From a bacterium (GTDB lineage Bacteria > Ratteibacteria > UBA8468 > B48-G9 > JAFGKM01), in assembly GCA_029548585.1 (NCBI GenBank), contig JAKPNC010000147.1:1-17716 (forward strand): a stretch of DNA of 17,716 bases, written 5' to 3'. The translations under genes and the position numbers were made by a program. Shown piece by piece: positions 9,201 to 15,429 of the stretch; position 1 is the stretch's first letter; each line of letters starts with the position of its first letter. The notes beneath the pieces were generated by a model. That model ran no database searches. It was not told the origin of the DNA and saw nothing but the letters and a program-made list of their open reading frames with translations.

Positions 9201-9697
9201 GTAATTTCAACCGTTGGCAGGTAAGGATCACGGTGGAGAGTGTGGGAAACCTGGTATGTAAAATTCCTGTTTTCAGTTTTTGCAAGAGGAGACAAGTACT
9301 GGGCGCTGTTAATCAAAACCCTGTGTCCGGGAGCCGCTGAAATTGTTACAGGCTTTCCTTTTTCTCCTGAAGATGAGATTACAATATCCTGTTCGTTATA
9401 TTCTCCTTCCTCTATGAGCAAAGTGTCTCCGGGTTTTAGTTCCTTCACAGAACGGCCAAGATGTTTCCATGAAGTTTTCCATGTCAAACCGTCGGAGGCA
9501 TCGTTGCCTTTTGTCGATAAATAATATGTCTTACCCTGTCCGGATCCTTTTCCGCTTCCGTAAAGACCTTCATCTATTTCTGCGGTTTTCAGCAAATCGT
9601 CAGGATTCTTCTTTTCCAGGCCTCTTAAAAGGAGCGCAGGAACAAAAATCAGGGCTGAGGCGATAATATATGCTTGCATTCTATTAAAATTTTTCAT
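6266..9697 (-). CDS. Large exported protein with three parallel beta-helix modules and a fibronectin type III domain
   Basis: Encodes 1143 residues. The N terminus has basic residues (K2, R6) and a hydrophobic stretch (8-24) typical of a signal peptide or membrane anchor; no lipobox is seen. Three modules each open with a YYxSxxGxD-type motif (58-67, 503-511, 840-847), continue with a GDTLY/GDTVYV...GxY strand, and close with DYRL/DYRV/DFRL...SPA...GA (473-494, 712-734, 1117-1139). Between them lie helix rungs rich in NN turns such as VIRNNTF. Module 1 carries the PGTFYYDENQGIIYVHF block (190-206) seen in many right-handed beta-helix proteins. A fibronectin type III domain (about 741-830) separates modules 2 and 3. 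Relatives bind or cleave polysaccharides, often as lyases, but no catalytic triad can be assigned. GGAGG (minus strand, 9702-9706) supports the start. It is monocistronic in the window. Confidence 0.85.
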   Translation of the reverse strand: MKNFNRMQAYIIASALIFVPALLLRGLEKKNPDDLLKTAEIDEGLYGSGKGSGQGKTYYLSTKGNDASDGLTWKTSWKHLGRSVKELKPGDTLLIEEGEYNEQDIVISSSGEKGKPVTISAAPGHRVLINSAQYLSPLAKTENRNFTYQVSHTLHRDPYLPTVEITGLWEEPSFIKLENAGSEERVDELPGTFYYDENQGIIYVHFTNNMGPGKNRLAVISRPVVTGVSHGRRDIYKKGRGGVEVTGNYICIKGINFRHGFAGLVLYDGGHNTVEDCSFFATELAGLILWRNTKWNLIKNNYGIRNGLRGGILIDKTGGTRNADSDNLIIGNRIDSSASTLRTAGVPVYGAIRTYGWPGPRNHIINNIMNDPDSSTFLGRGVPVESVFEGNVVIGSYSALNWHGKFAEDGSERIVVRNNTVTGTMGTQGLSSVPADTNANVINHDIAFINNIVLKNDAGKTEETGFADPSYLDYRLQGNSPFASIPGRKGKRGAFHKQDESIYYVSPAGKDEAPGISAKEPLGSLAAAAGKMKNGDTLYVMPGIYREILTVNVSGTPGKPVIVRAYMKEPVILDGIRINGNNIILEGFTVKGNPGDAVTVRGSGVTVKRCLIESSTGSGIRGVSAKNLYISQCTLVNNTRAIYIEGDSAGAAARDNLFSGNVENIAFSSTGKKESFLSSHNAYHIPDGNNGTVTEWGSVSGDMLFVNPGSMDYRVWFDSPASFNGIYAGTAGAFESVPRPHPIGDIRVTALKDNSATVAWNTPLDDTAGRVHYRQAGASGWAFVSDNEYGTVHAAGLTGLKAGTSYEFRIETIGRRGGSFESGALSFVTRKVPSEPSLFYVSPGGVDSNTGTSPENPWKTIRKANIEAGPGDTVYVFPGEYFHAISPISSGHKDSRITYRKLGEGPVVINGMHSIMPLISLTSKRYITVDGFTFTGAPDLAEGVLGISSSSDIEILNCRFGYGEPMKGAFIKGGFVKSASNLRIEGNVFWGARYHLEVWGDSPGLVIRNNTFARGDVCSVRIHGDIDAKIFNNIFYYPTTQVSNAALLTGLLKKENLMSDHNLFFFNRRSEDNTQIGMIMELEGRKSSNLAEQREYAGSDKNSIIADPMFADPEKGDFRLRSRSPALGKGQSGENIGACGPVI

Positions 9698-9724
9698 TTT
9701 TCCTCCATCTTTTTATTTTCTTTT

Positions 9725-9753
9725 ATGATAGCCGGGAATGAGAGGTTTTGCAA
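9725..9753 (-). promoter_or_regulatory. Sigma70-like promoter for the beta-helix gene
   Basis: On the minus strand TTGCAA (9748-9753) and TATCAT (9725-9730) are separated by 17 bases. The predicted transcript starts near 9718, about 20 bases before the ATG and just upstream of the GGAGG ribosome-binding site, which fits well. Confidence 0.65.
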
Positions 9754-9762
9754 GAGAACCTC
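9742..9762. promoter_or_regulatory. Possible operator over the -35 box
   Basis: GAGGTT (9742-9747) and AACCTC (9757-9762) form a perfect six-base inverted repeat with a nine-base centre that contains the TTGCAA -35 box of the beta-helix promoter. The spacing suits a dimeric regulator that would block RNA polymerase. No regulator gene is nearby. Confidence 0.4.
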
Positions 9763-9927
9763 GTATCGTTCGTTTTAAATCGGGCATATGTTATCTCATA
9801 TTCGGAAAACAGCCTGATTGTTATATGACACATAAATACGTAAAACTGCTTCTTTGTAATCTCAACATACCCACATCAACCCTTTCTTCGGGTCTCAAAG
9901 AAATCGTAAAACCAAAAAAAACAATGT

Positions 9928-9956
9928 TTGAAAACCCCCGGAAAATAGTGTAGAAT
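9928..9956 (+). promoter_or_regulatory. Sigma70-like promoter for the alcohol dehydrogenase operon
   Basis: TTGAAA (9928-9933), 17 bases, then TAGAAT (9951-9956). The predicted start near 9963 leaves a leader of about 300 bases before the ATG at 10266. A short hairpin (GCGAA 9968-9972 with TTCGC 9977-9981) would form the very 5' end of the transcript, which often stabilises mRNA. Confidence 0.6.
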
Positions 9957-10024
9957 TATAAAAGAAAGCGAATGTTTTCGCACCTTTATCCACTATTTAC
10001 TATCACATAAGTAATGTCCTGTTA

Positions 10025-10067
10025 TTCTCCTTGCCAGGTTTCTCATGTTGAGCCCTGGCCAGGAGGA
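10025..10067. repeat. Strong imperfect inverted repeat (hairpin)
   Basis: The arms 10025-10038 and 10054-10067 pair over 14 positions, with one mismatch and one G-U. CTCA/TGAG inside the loop (10042-10051) can extend it. The core pairing is GCCAGG with CCTGGC. No T-run follows, so it is not a standard terminator. Confidence 0.6.
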
Positions 10068-10085
10068 AGCATTGTTTGAGATGTG

Positions 10086-10138
10086 GCAATCTCTCTTTTG
10101 ACGTAGCCTAGACGTTCCTATGATGCCTTTGAGATTGC
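10086..10138. repeat. Inverted repeat, possible dispersed-repeat remnant
   Basis: GCAATCTC begins at 10086-10087 and its exact complement GAGATTGC ends at 10138, around a centre of about 37 bases that holds an ACGT...ACGT palindrome. The right end continues into TTCGTC; GAGATTGCTTCGTC is a core I associate with common small palindromic repeats of several anaerobic lineages. That link is from memory and was not searched. Confidence 0.4.
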
Positions 10139-10194
10139 TTCGTCATACAGAATAAAGCGCCCCTTTGAACGGGTAATTCCCTGTAATGAAATTG

Positions 10195-10215
10195 TGATGC
10201 AAATTACAAGCATCA
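10195..10215. promoter_or_regulatory. Perfect inverted repeat upstream of the alcohol dehydrogenase
   Basis: TGATGC (10195-10200) and GCATCA (10210-10215) flank a nine-base A/T-rich centre, about 50 bases before the start codon. It could be a small hairpin in the leader or a DNA-level operator. Confidence 0.35.
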
Positions 10216-10265
10216 ATAAAGGCTTGAACCCGGATTAAATCTGATTTTGATTGGGAGGCAACGTC

Positions 10266-11381
10266 ATGGAAAATATATACTTCAGCATGGACACGAAAGT
10301 TTACTTTGGCAGGGATTCAATATCAGCCCACCTTCATTTGATTAAAAAACTCGGAACGAAAGCCCTTATTGTTACGGGTAAGAAATCCGCTTTCGAATCA
10401 GGGCTCATAGACAAGGTAACAGGGATATGCTCTCAAAATGGCATAACGTGTGTCCTTTATCCCGGCGTCAATCCCGAACCTGATATCTCTGATGTGGAAA
10501 ACGGCGCGCTCGTGTGCAGGGAAGAAAAATGCGACGTGGTCGTAGGCATAGGGGGAGGAAGCGCGATGGATGCGGCAAAGGCAATAGCTGTTCTTGCCAC
10601 AAATCCCGGTGGTATAAGGGATTATTTCGGCGAGAAGGATTATACATGCCTTCCACTTCCGGTTGCGGTTATTCCTACAACATGCGGAACAGGGAGCGAA
10701 GTAACGCGTTTTGCCGTTATCATGGACAGGGAGGCAAGAACCAAGAAGACGGTAAGCAGTGAAAAAATCCTTCCGAGAATTGCCATCCTCGATCCCGAAA
10801 CGCTGACAACTCTCCCGAAACATCTTGTAGTTGCGACAGGAATGGACGCTTTTTCTCACAGCGCCGAAAGTTACCTTTCCTCAAAGGCAGATTATCTATC
10901 CAGGGTTTTCGCGCTCGAAAGCCTCAAACTCCTGTGGAAATACCTTCCAATGGTTGAAGAAGACAAGAAAGAGGATGCAAGATCAAATATTTTCCTTGCT
11001 TCCCTGCTTGCAGGACTTGCCATAAACAGGACCGGCACTATTATAGTTCATGGGATGGGATATTCCCTGACAGTCACAAGAGAAACCCATCACGGCACAG
11101 CCAATGCCCTTCTCCTGCCGTACGTTTTCGAATATCTCAAAAAAAACGGTTACCATAATGAGCTGACGGAGCTTGAGCAGATATGGGTAGAAACGGAGCA
11201 TCTGAAAGATTTTGTAAAGAAACTCGGACTTCCTTCAAAGCTCAGAGATCTCGGAATCACTGAAGCGGATATAGATGGACTTACCGAGCTGAGCGAACTC
11301 GGGGCCCAGAGGGCAGTCAAAAACATGAAGATGCTTATCGGTAACAAGGAATTTAAAGAAATTCTTCTCAGCGCATTATAA
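10266..11381 (+). CDS. Iron-containing (group III) alcohol dehydrogenase
   Basis: Encodes 371 residues, a normal family length. It is expected to interconvert an alcohol and an aldehyde or ketone with NAD(P) in the cytoplasm. The N-terminal Rossmann-like half carries GGGSAMDAAKA (residues 96-106) and PTTCGTGSEVT (137-147). The C-terminal helical half carries the metal ligands of this family: D194 and H198 in GMDAFSHSAES, H262 in VHGMGY and H276 in HHGTANA. All four are present, so an active metal centre is likely. A TTG at 10251 opens the frame, but GGGAGG at 10254-10259 with seven bases of spacing points to the ATG at 10266. It heads a probable operon with a creatininase-family gene and ribF. 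The substrate cannot be inferred; 1,2-diols, simple alcohols and hydroxy acids are all used by relatives. Confidence 0.9.
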   Translation: MENIYFSMDTKVYFGRDSISAHLHLIKKLGTKALIVTGKKSAFESGLIDKVTGICSQNGITCVLYPGVNPEPDISDVENGALVCREEKCDVVVGIGGGSAMDAAKAIAVLATNPGGIRDYFGEKDYTCLPLPVAVIPTTCGTGSEVTRFAVIMDREARTKKTVSSEKILPRIAILDPETLTTLPKHLVVATGMDAFSHSAESYLSSKADYLSRVFALESLKLLWKYLPMVEEDKKEDARSNIFLASLLAGLAINRTGTIIVHGMGYSLTVTRETHHGTANALLLPYVFEYLKKNGYHNELTELEQIWVETEHLKDFVKKLGLPSKLRDLGITEADIDGLTELSELGAQRAVKNMKMLIGNKEFKEILLSAL

Positions 11382-11454
11382 AAAGGATTTTTACTCTGAA
11401 ATATATCTTTGGTAGAGCTGTCCTAAATCTGTAACACAAAATAGAGGAGAAAAG

Positions 11455-12222
11455 ATGAAAGTTAAGCTGACAGATATGACCTTGAAAGAAGTAAGGGATG
11501 AAGGCAAGATTGAAGTGGCAGTCATCGGCTGGGGGGCTACGGAACCTCATAACCTTCACATACCATACGGCTGCGATGCTTTTACCGTGGAACGGGTGGC
11601 AGAGATAAGCGCTCTAAAGGCAAAAAATAAGGGAGCAAAAGTAATAGTTCTTCCGGCAATGTACATCGGTACCAACTCCAACCATTTCGGTTTCCCCATG
11701 GTTATGCATTTCTCTCCCAGCACCCAGCAAAAGATGCTTGCTGACATCCTCTGGTCCCTGGAAAATAGCGGTATAAAGAAGCTTCTAATCATAAACGGTC
11801 ACGGGGGCAACGAATTCAAGGGAATCCTGAGAGAGTTTTACGGGAAAACCGGCGTGCAAATATTTCTATCCAACTGGTGGCTGGTAAGAGAAGACGTGAT
11901 AAACGATGTTACTGAAGATAAGTCCGGAGAACACGGCAACGAGTTTGAGACATCATGCTGCATGCATTTTTTCCCGGAACTGGTCCGCCTGGAATGGGCG
12001 GATGAAGGTAAAGTCAGGGAACCCAGGATTTCAGGCATGAAGAATGGACAGGTATGGATGACGAGGCCATGGCCTTCTCTCACCACTAACGCGGGACATG
12101 GAAATCCAATGAAATCAACCCCTGAAAAAGGAAAGAAAATTATTGATGCGGCCACAGACGCTCTTGGAGACATCATAAAGGAAATATCGGACGTCGTTAT
12201 AGACGAGAAATTCCCATATTGA
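11455..12222 (+). CDS. Creatininase-family amidohydrolase
   Basis: Encodes 255 residues. Members are cytoplasmic metal-dependent hydrolases of C-N bonds: creatininase, the archaeal riboflavin-pathway ArfB deformylase and the mycofactocin peptidase MftE. The likely metal and active-site residues are E30 and H32 in GATEPHNLHIP, D41 in YGCD, H116 in NGHGGN and the HGNEFETS block (160-167) with E165. The first motif reads E-P-H-N-x-H where the type family has E-x-H-G-x-H, so this is a subfamily variant. GAGGAG lies six bases before the ATG. It is 73 bp after the alcohol dehydrogenase and one base before ribF. Adjacency to ribF recalls ArfB, but bacterial riboflavin synthesis does not use ArfB, so I do not assign that role. 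Confidence 0.85.
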   Translation: MKVKLTDMTLKEVRDEGKIEVAVIGWGATEPHNLHIPYGCDAFTVERVAEISALKAKNKGAKVIVLPAMYIGTNSNHFGFPMVMHFSPSTQQKMLADILWSLENSGIKKLLIINGHGGNEFKGILREFYGKTGVQIFLSNWWLVREDVINDVTEDKSGEHGNEFETSCCMHFFPELVRLEWADEGKVREPRISGMKNGQVWMTRPWPSLTTNAGHGNPMKSTPEKGKKIIDAATDALGDIIKEISDVVIDEKFPY

Positions 12223-12223
12223 A

Positions 12224-13114
12224 ATGGAAACCATACATTTTTCTTTTTATGAGAAACAAAAGAAAAAACTTGCCCTCGGAATAGGAAAGTTTGACGGACT
12301 CCACCTGGGACACAGGGCAATCCTTGGGAAAATCCTTGACGAATCAGGAAGGAATTCCCTTATCCCTGCCGTCTTCACGTTCAGGAATTTTCCGGTGGAA
12401 TTCAAAATTTACGGGTGGGAGGAAAAAAAAATCCTTTTGCAACAGTCAGGAATAGAATTATGCATATGGTGCGACTTTGATGAAATTTGCAGCATGAAGG
12501 CAGAAGAGTTCCTTGATATGATTTCGGCAATGGGGACGGAAATCATTGCAGTCGGCAGCAACTTCCATTTCGGAGCTGAGAGAAAAGGCAATATTTCTCT
12601 TCTCAAAAAAAGCATGCATGAAAAAGGTTTCCGCCTTTTCTCTGTGCCTCCGGAAAAGAAAAATGGTGAAGTTGTCAGTTCCACAAAAATTCGTTCCTTC
12701 ATAAAACATGGAGAAATGGAAAAAGCTAACGATTTTCTTGGACGTGTTTTTTCCGTGGAAGGCAAAGTGATACAAGGCATTAAGAAAGGAACATATCTCG
12801 GTTTCCCCACCGCAAATCTCCTTTTATCAAACAAGGTTCATATATCGGAAGGGATATACGCCGGAAGGGTGGAGTATAACGGCAGGCTCTATTCGGCAGC
12901 CATCAATATAGGTGATTCGCCAACTTTTGAGGAGAAAGAAAAAAAATTTGAAGCATTCATCCTGGACTTCAACGGGGACCTTTATGGTAAAACGCTCCGG
13001 GTATACCTGTTCAAGAAAATCAGGGAAATAGAAAAATTCAGTTCTGAAGACGAACTTAAGAAACGAATATCCGCAGATATTAAACAAATCCACAAAATCC
13101 TTGCAGGTTTATAA
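12224..13114 (+). CDS. ribF: Bifunctional riboflavin kinase / FAD synthetase
   Basis: Encodes 296 residues, slightly shorter than the usual 305-315. It phosphorylates riboflavin to FMN and adenylates FMN to FAD in the cytoplasm. The N-terminal adenylyltransferase domain (about 1-150) has GKFDGLHLGH (21-30), where most relatives have NFDG, and SSTKIR (152-157), a form of the conserved SSTxIR motif. The C-terminal kinase domain (about 172-296) has GTYLGFPTANL (189-199), EGIYAG (209-214) and NIGDSPTF (228-235), the riboflavin and ATP contacts. The ATG starts one base after the creatininase stop and has no clear Shine-Dalgarno, so translation probably depends on coupling. FMN from this enzyme could supply the flavin reductase and chorismate synthase encoded at the left of the window. 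Confidence 0.93.
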   Translation: METIHFSFYEKQKKKLALGIGKFDGLHLGHRAILGKILDESGRNSLIPAVFTFRNFPVEFKIYGWEEKKILLQQSGIELCIWCDFDEICSMKAEEFLDMISAMGTEIIAVGSNFHFGAERKGNISLLKKSMHEKGFRLFSVPPEKKNGEVVSSTKIRSFIKHGEMEKANDFLGRVFSVEGKVIQGIKKGTYLGFPTANLLLSNKVHISEGIYAGRVEYNGRLYSAAINIGDSPTFEEKEKKFEAFILDFNGDLYGKTLRVYLFKKIREIEKFSSEDELKKRISADIKQIHKILAGL

Positions 13115-13119
13115 AACCT
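13105..13119 (+). terminator. Short hairpin at the ribF stop codon
   Basis: AGGTTT (13105-13110) and AAACCT (13114-13119) form a perfect six-pair stem with a three-base loop overlapping the ribF stop. No T-run follows. The remaining convergent gap to 13272 shows no stronger terminator on either strand. Confidence 0.25.
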
Positions 13120-13272
13120 TCTAAAACGTCACGCTGGGCATTCTTCCGCGTTCTGCCTGGTTTTGGGGAGCAGCGGTTTCTCTTCTGAAAATAACTTCTT
13201 CTGTCTTAAGATATTGTGTATCCTGTCTCCTGCCTGTCTTTGCGGGGAACCAGTATACGGGCAATATCATAC

Positions 13273-14145
13273 TTAAAGGTTCAGAAGCTTTATAGTATTC
13301 TCCCTTGCTATTTTCCTGAAAGCCGTTTCGGTTATTTTTCCCTTCTCCACCAGGGAGATAAGAAACCCAGGCAATAAAGGATCCTGGTCGTTACCGCAGA
13401 TATCCGTCCCGAAGAATAGCTTGTCCTGGAATTCCGTAAGGAACCTGGCCGCGTACTCGGGATCCCTTGCAAGGGCGATATATCCGCTTCCGGCGGACAG
13501 ATCGCCGTAGAGATTGGGATACCTTCTGAGGAGTTTCGGCACAACTCCTTCCTTTTTCACCGGGTACATGGGATAAGTGGACCTGTCAGCAGGTGTTTCA
13601 AGTTCCGCTATCTCAGCCCAGAAAGGAGGTCCGTGCCCCAGGAACTTAAGCTTCGGGAACATCCTCAGGCATTGTTCAAACTGGGGAAGTCCCTGGTCGT
13701 CATAAAGGCCGTAAGCCCCTCCTACGCGGGTGGTAATGTCAAAAATAAGCGGCAGGCCGGCTTTCTCCACGTGATGGAAAAGGTTTAAAGCCATGGGATG
13801 CAGAAAGGGAATATTTGGCATTACCTCTCCTATTCCCTTGCAGCCGCAATTCTTGTAATGCTCGAGGAGATATCCAAGAGGGGCATTTGCAGTATTGGTA
13901 ACTGCCCTCGGGTCTATATTGCAGAAAGGTATAAACCTGTCAGGGTATTTTTCAGTTATCTCAAGAATTTCTTCGTTGGACTGGGGAAGATACACCTCAG
14001 GACTTACCAGAGGCAGCAGGGCGGCCTTTTCTATGCCGAACCTTTCGTATTTAACCAGCAGTTGTTCCGGAGTTGAAAAAACCGGCTTGCCTCCCCATCC
14101 TGGATATGGCCTCTTATAGGCATGCCCGTGTATATCTATAAACAT
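13273..14145 (-). CDS. Amidohydrolase family 2 (TIM-barrel metal-dependent hydrolase or decarboxylase)
   Basis: Encodes 290 residues. The family includes hydrolases and non-oxidative decarboxylases such as ACMSD and gamma-resorcylate decarboxylase, all cytoplasmic TIM barrels. Visible are the HxH metal motif (H6, H8), IGEVMPNIP (105-113), a conserved LGHGPPFW segment with H171, and the C-terminal FGTDICGND with the catalytic-type aspartate D248. At the usual third-histidine position after the P-L-I-F strand the residue is aspartate (D136), so the metal site may be altered. GGAGG on the minus strand (14149-14153) supports the ATG. It is transcribed divergently from the U32-like gene, from a promoter at 14256-14283, with a leader of about 100 bases. 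The substrate is unknown; co-regulation with the Fe-S genes next door is possible. Confidence 0.85.
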   Translation of the reverse strand: MFIDIHGHAYKRPYPGWGGKPVFSTPEQLLVKYERFGIEKAALLPLVSPEVYLPQSNEEILEITEKYPDRFIPFCNIDPRAVTNTANAPLGYLLEHYKNCGCKGIGEVMPNIPFLHPMALNLFHHVEKAGLPLIFDITTRVGGAYGLYDDQGLPQFEQCLRMFPKLKFLGHGPPFWAEIAELETPADRSTYPMYPVKKEGVVPKLLRRYPNLYGDLSAGSGYIALARDPEYAARFLTEFQDKLFFGTDICGNDQDPLLPGFLISLVEKGKITETAFRKIARENTIKLLNL

Positions 14146-14171
14146 TATTCCTCCTTAATCCCTTTACCATC

Positions 14172-14184
14172 GGCTTGTCCGGGG
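14172..14184 (-). repeat. 13-base element shared with the leader at 17600
   Basis: On the minus strand this reads CCCCGGACAAGCC, identical to 17600-17612 on the plus strand. Both copies lie in untranslated leaders 27-85 bases before a start codon. It is probably part of a dispersed palindromic repeat; a shared regulatory element is the alternative. Confidence 0.5.
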
Positions 14185-14255
14185 AAGACGTTTCCTGCCT
14201 TCCAAGGAGTGTTTTTTTACGATGCGGCAATCAAATCCTTTAATTTATTACAACC

Positions 14256-14283
14256 ATTTTATCTCATTTCGGAATTTAGTCAA
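14256..14283 (-). promoter_or_regulatory. Sigma70-like promoter for the amidohydrolase gene
   Basis: On the minus strand TTGACT (14278-14283) and TAAAAT (14256-14261) are separated by 16 bases. Transcription would start near 14249. Its -35 box is only six bases from the -35 box of the opposite promoter. Confidence 0.65.
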
Positions 14284-14289
14284 ATAAAA

Positions 14290-14318
14290 TTGACATGCTG
14301 TAAAAAATATTCTAACAT
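14290..14318 (+). promoter_or_regulatory. Strong sigma70-like promoter for the U32/QueG-like operon
   Basis: The consensus -35 TTGACA (14290-14295), a 17-base spacer and TAACAT (14313-14318). The predicted transcript start is near 14325, only about seven bases before the best start codon of the next gene. Confidence 0.75.
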
Positions 14319-14331
14319 GAAATTCTTGAAA

Positions 14332-15366
14332 ATGGACAGAATAAAATTTGCCGTCGGATACCAGCTACAGGAAGAAAAAGACGAGCCCCCCTTTTCGGAA
14401 ATAGTGGAAAGGTTCGGGGGAGAAATTGCCGAGGTTTATTTTCCATGGGCAGACATGGCTTCCGGCAGGGCGCCTCTGCTGAGCAGGAGAGGATATGTAT
14501 TCTGGGATGGGCAGAAAAAGCTTGAAGACGACCTCGGGTACATCAGAAAGAAAAAAATAAAACTCAACCTTCTCCTCAATTCCAACTGCTACGGACAGCA
14601 TGCTGCAAGCGAATACCTGCGTAACCAGGCAGTCTCCGTTCTTGAACATCTTCAAAACCTGGTAGGCGGAGTGGAAATTGTCACAACGGCTTCCCTTACA
14701 ATAGCCCGCGTAATAAAAAAAGAATTCCCTTCAATTGACATAAGGGCTTCTGTAAACATGAGAATCGGGACTATCGCCGGCATGGAATACCTTTCTGAAT
14801 ATTTCGACAGTTACTACCTGCAGAGGGAATACAACAGGAACATGGGTTACGTGAAGAGAATCAAGAAGTGGGCAGATAAAAATAATAAGGGATTATTTCT
14901 CCTCGTAAACAGCGGCTGCCTAAACTTCTGTTCGGCCCAAACGTTCCATGACAATATGGTGGCCCATGAAAAAGAAATCGCCGAAACGGTGAATATCAAG
15001 GAGTGCCCTCCCACGCTCTGCTGGAACTACTACCGGAACCCGGAGAAATGGAGAGCGATACTTCAGGGAAGCTGGATACGCCCTGAAGACCTTCACAACT
15101 ACGACGGAATTATCCCCTCGGTGAAACTTGCCACCCGGATGCACAGCAATCCCATGCAGGTTATTGATGCCTATGTAAAGAGAGCTTTTAACGGGAATCT
15201 CGTTGAGCTTTTTGAACCCGGTTTTTCTTCTGTCATTTATCCTTACATCATTGACAATAAAAAGTTTCCGGAAGACTGGTTTGATAAAACATCCGGATGC
15301 AGTCAGAACTGCGAGGAATGCAATTACTGCGCTCAAGTTCTAAAACAGGTTCTTTCAAAAGCATAA
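14332..15366 (+). CDS. U32 peptidase-like, cysteine-rich putative Fe-S protein
   Basis: Encodes 344 residues from ATG 14332. The order of segments (FSEIVERFGGEIAEVYFP, LNLLLNSNCYG, the IDIRASVNMRIGT strand, LLVNSGCLNFCSAQTFHDN) resembles U32-family proteins, now known to include Fe-S enzymes for RNA or ubiquinone hydroxylation. Nine cysteines are grouped: C86; C196, C200, C225 and C230; and a C-terminal C-x3-C-x2-C-x2-C at 323-333 that looks like an Fe-S ligand set. Two clusters are possible. The frame is open to 14122 and has an ATG at 14317, but the promoter at 14290-14318 would put its transcript start near 14325, which excludes both. The chosen ATG has no Shine-Dalgarno, so the mRNA may be leaderless. 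The gene heads an operon with two QueG-like genes. Family membership is moderate in confidence; function is unknown. Confidence 0.65.
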   Translation: MDRIKFAVGYQLQEEKDEPPFSEIVERFGGEIAEVYFPWADMASGRAPLLSRRGYVFWDGQKKLEDDLGYIRKKKIKLNLLLNSNCYGQHAASEYLRNQAVSVLEHLQNLVGGVEIVTTASLTIARVIKKEFPSIDIRASVNMRIGTIAGMEYLSEYFDSYYLQREYNRNMGYVKRIKKWADKNNKGLFLLVNSGCLNFCSAQTFHDNMVAHEKEIAETVNIKECPPTLCWNYYRNPEKWRAILQGSWIRPEDLHNYDGIIPSVKLATRMHSNPMQVIDAYVKRAFNGNLVELFEPGFSSVIYPYIIDNKKFPEDWFDKTSGCSQNCEECNYCAQVLKQVLSKA

Positions 15367-15429
15367 TGTCCTCACAACAGTCCGGTTTAAGGAGTCTTTG
15401 AAATAAATATCCCATAAAGGAGAAAAAAT

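Larger units (their letters stand above)
9957..10265 (+). other. Long untranslated leader with several inverted repeats
   Basis: No credible coding frame lies in this stretch. It contains a 5' hairpin (9968-9981), a strong imperfect hairpin (10025-10067), a wide inverted repeat (10086-10138) and a small perfect hairpin (10195-10215). I do not recognise a known riboswitch. The Shine-Dalgarno GGGAGG at 10254-10259 serves the ATG at 10266. Part of it looks like a remnant of a dispersed palindromic repeat rather than a dedicated control element. Confidence 0.5.

Noticed and set aside
9738..9953. 71-residue open frame in the gap upstream of the beta-helix gene
   Set aside because: No ribosome-binding site, no recognisable domain, and it covers two promoter elements; it is likely chance.
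11455..12222. Mycofactocin cluster (creatininase-like MftE plus iron alcohol dehydrogenase)
   Set aside because: No MftA precursor, MftB or radical-SAM MftC is present, so the two genes alone do not support it.
14122..14331. N-terminal extension of the U32-like frame back to 14122
   Set aside because: It overlaps the divergent gene's start and runs through both promoters; its residues do not resemble the family.
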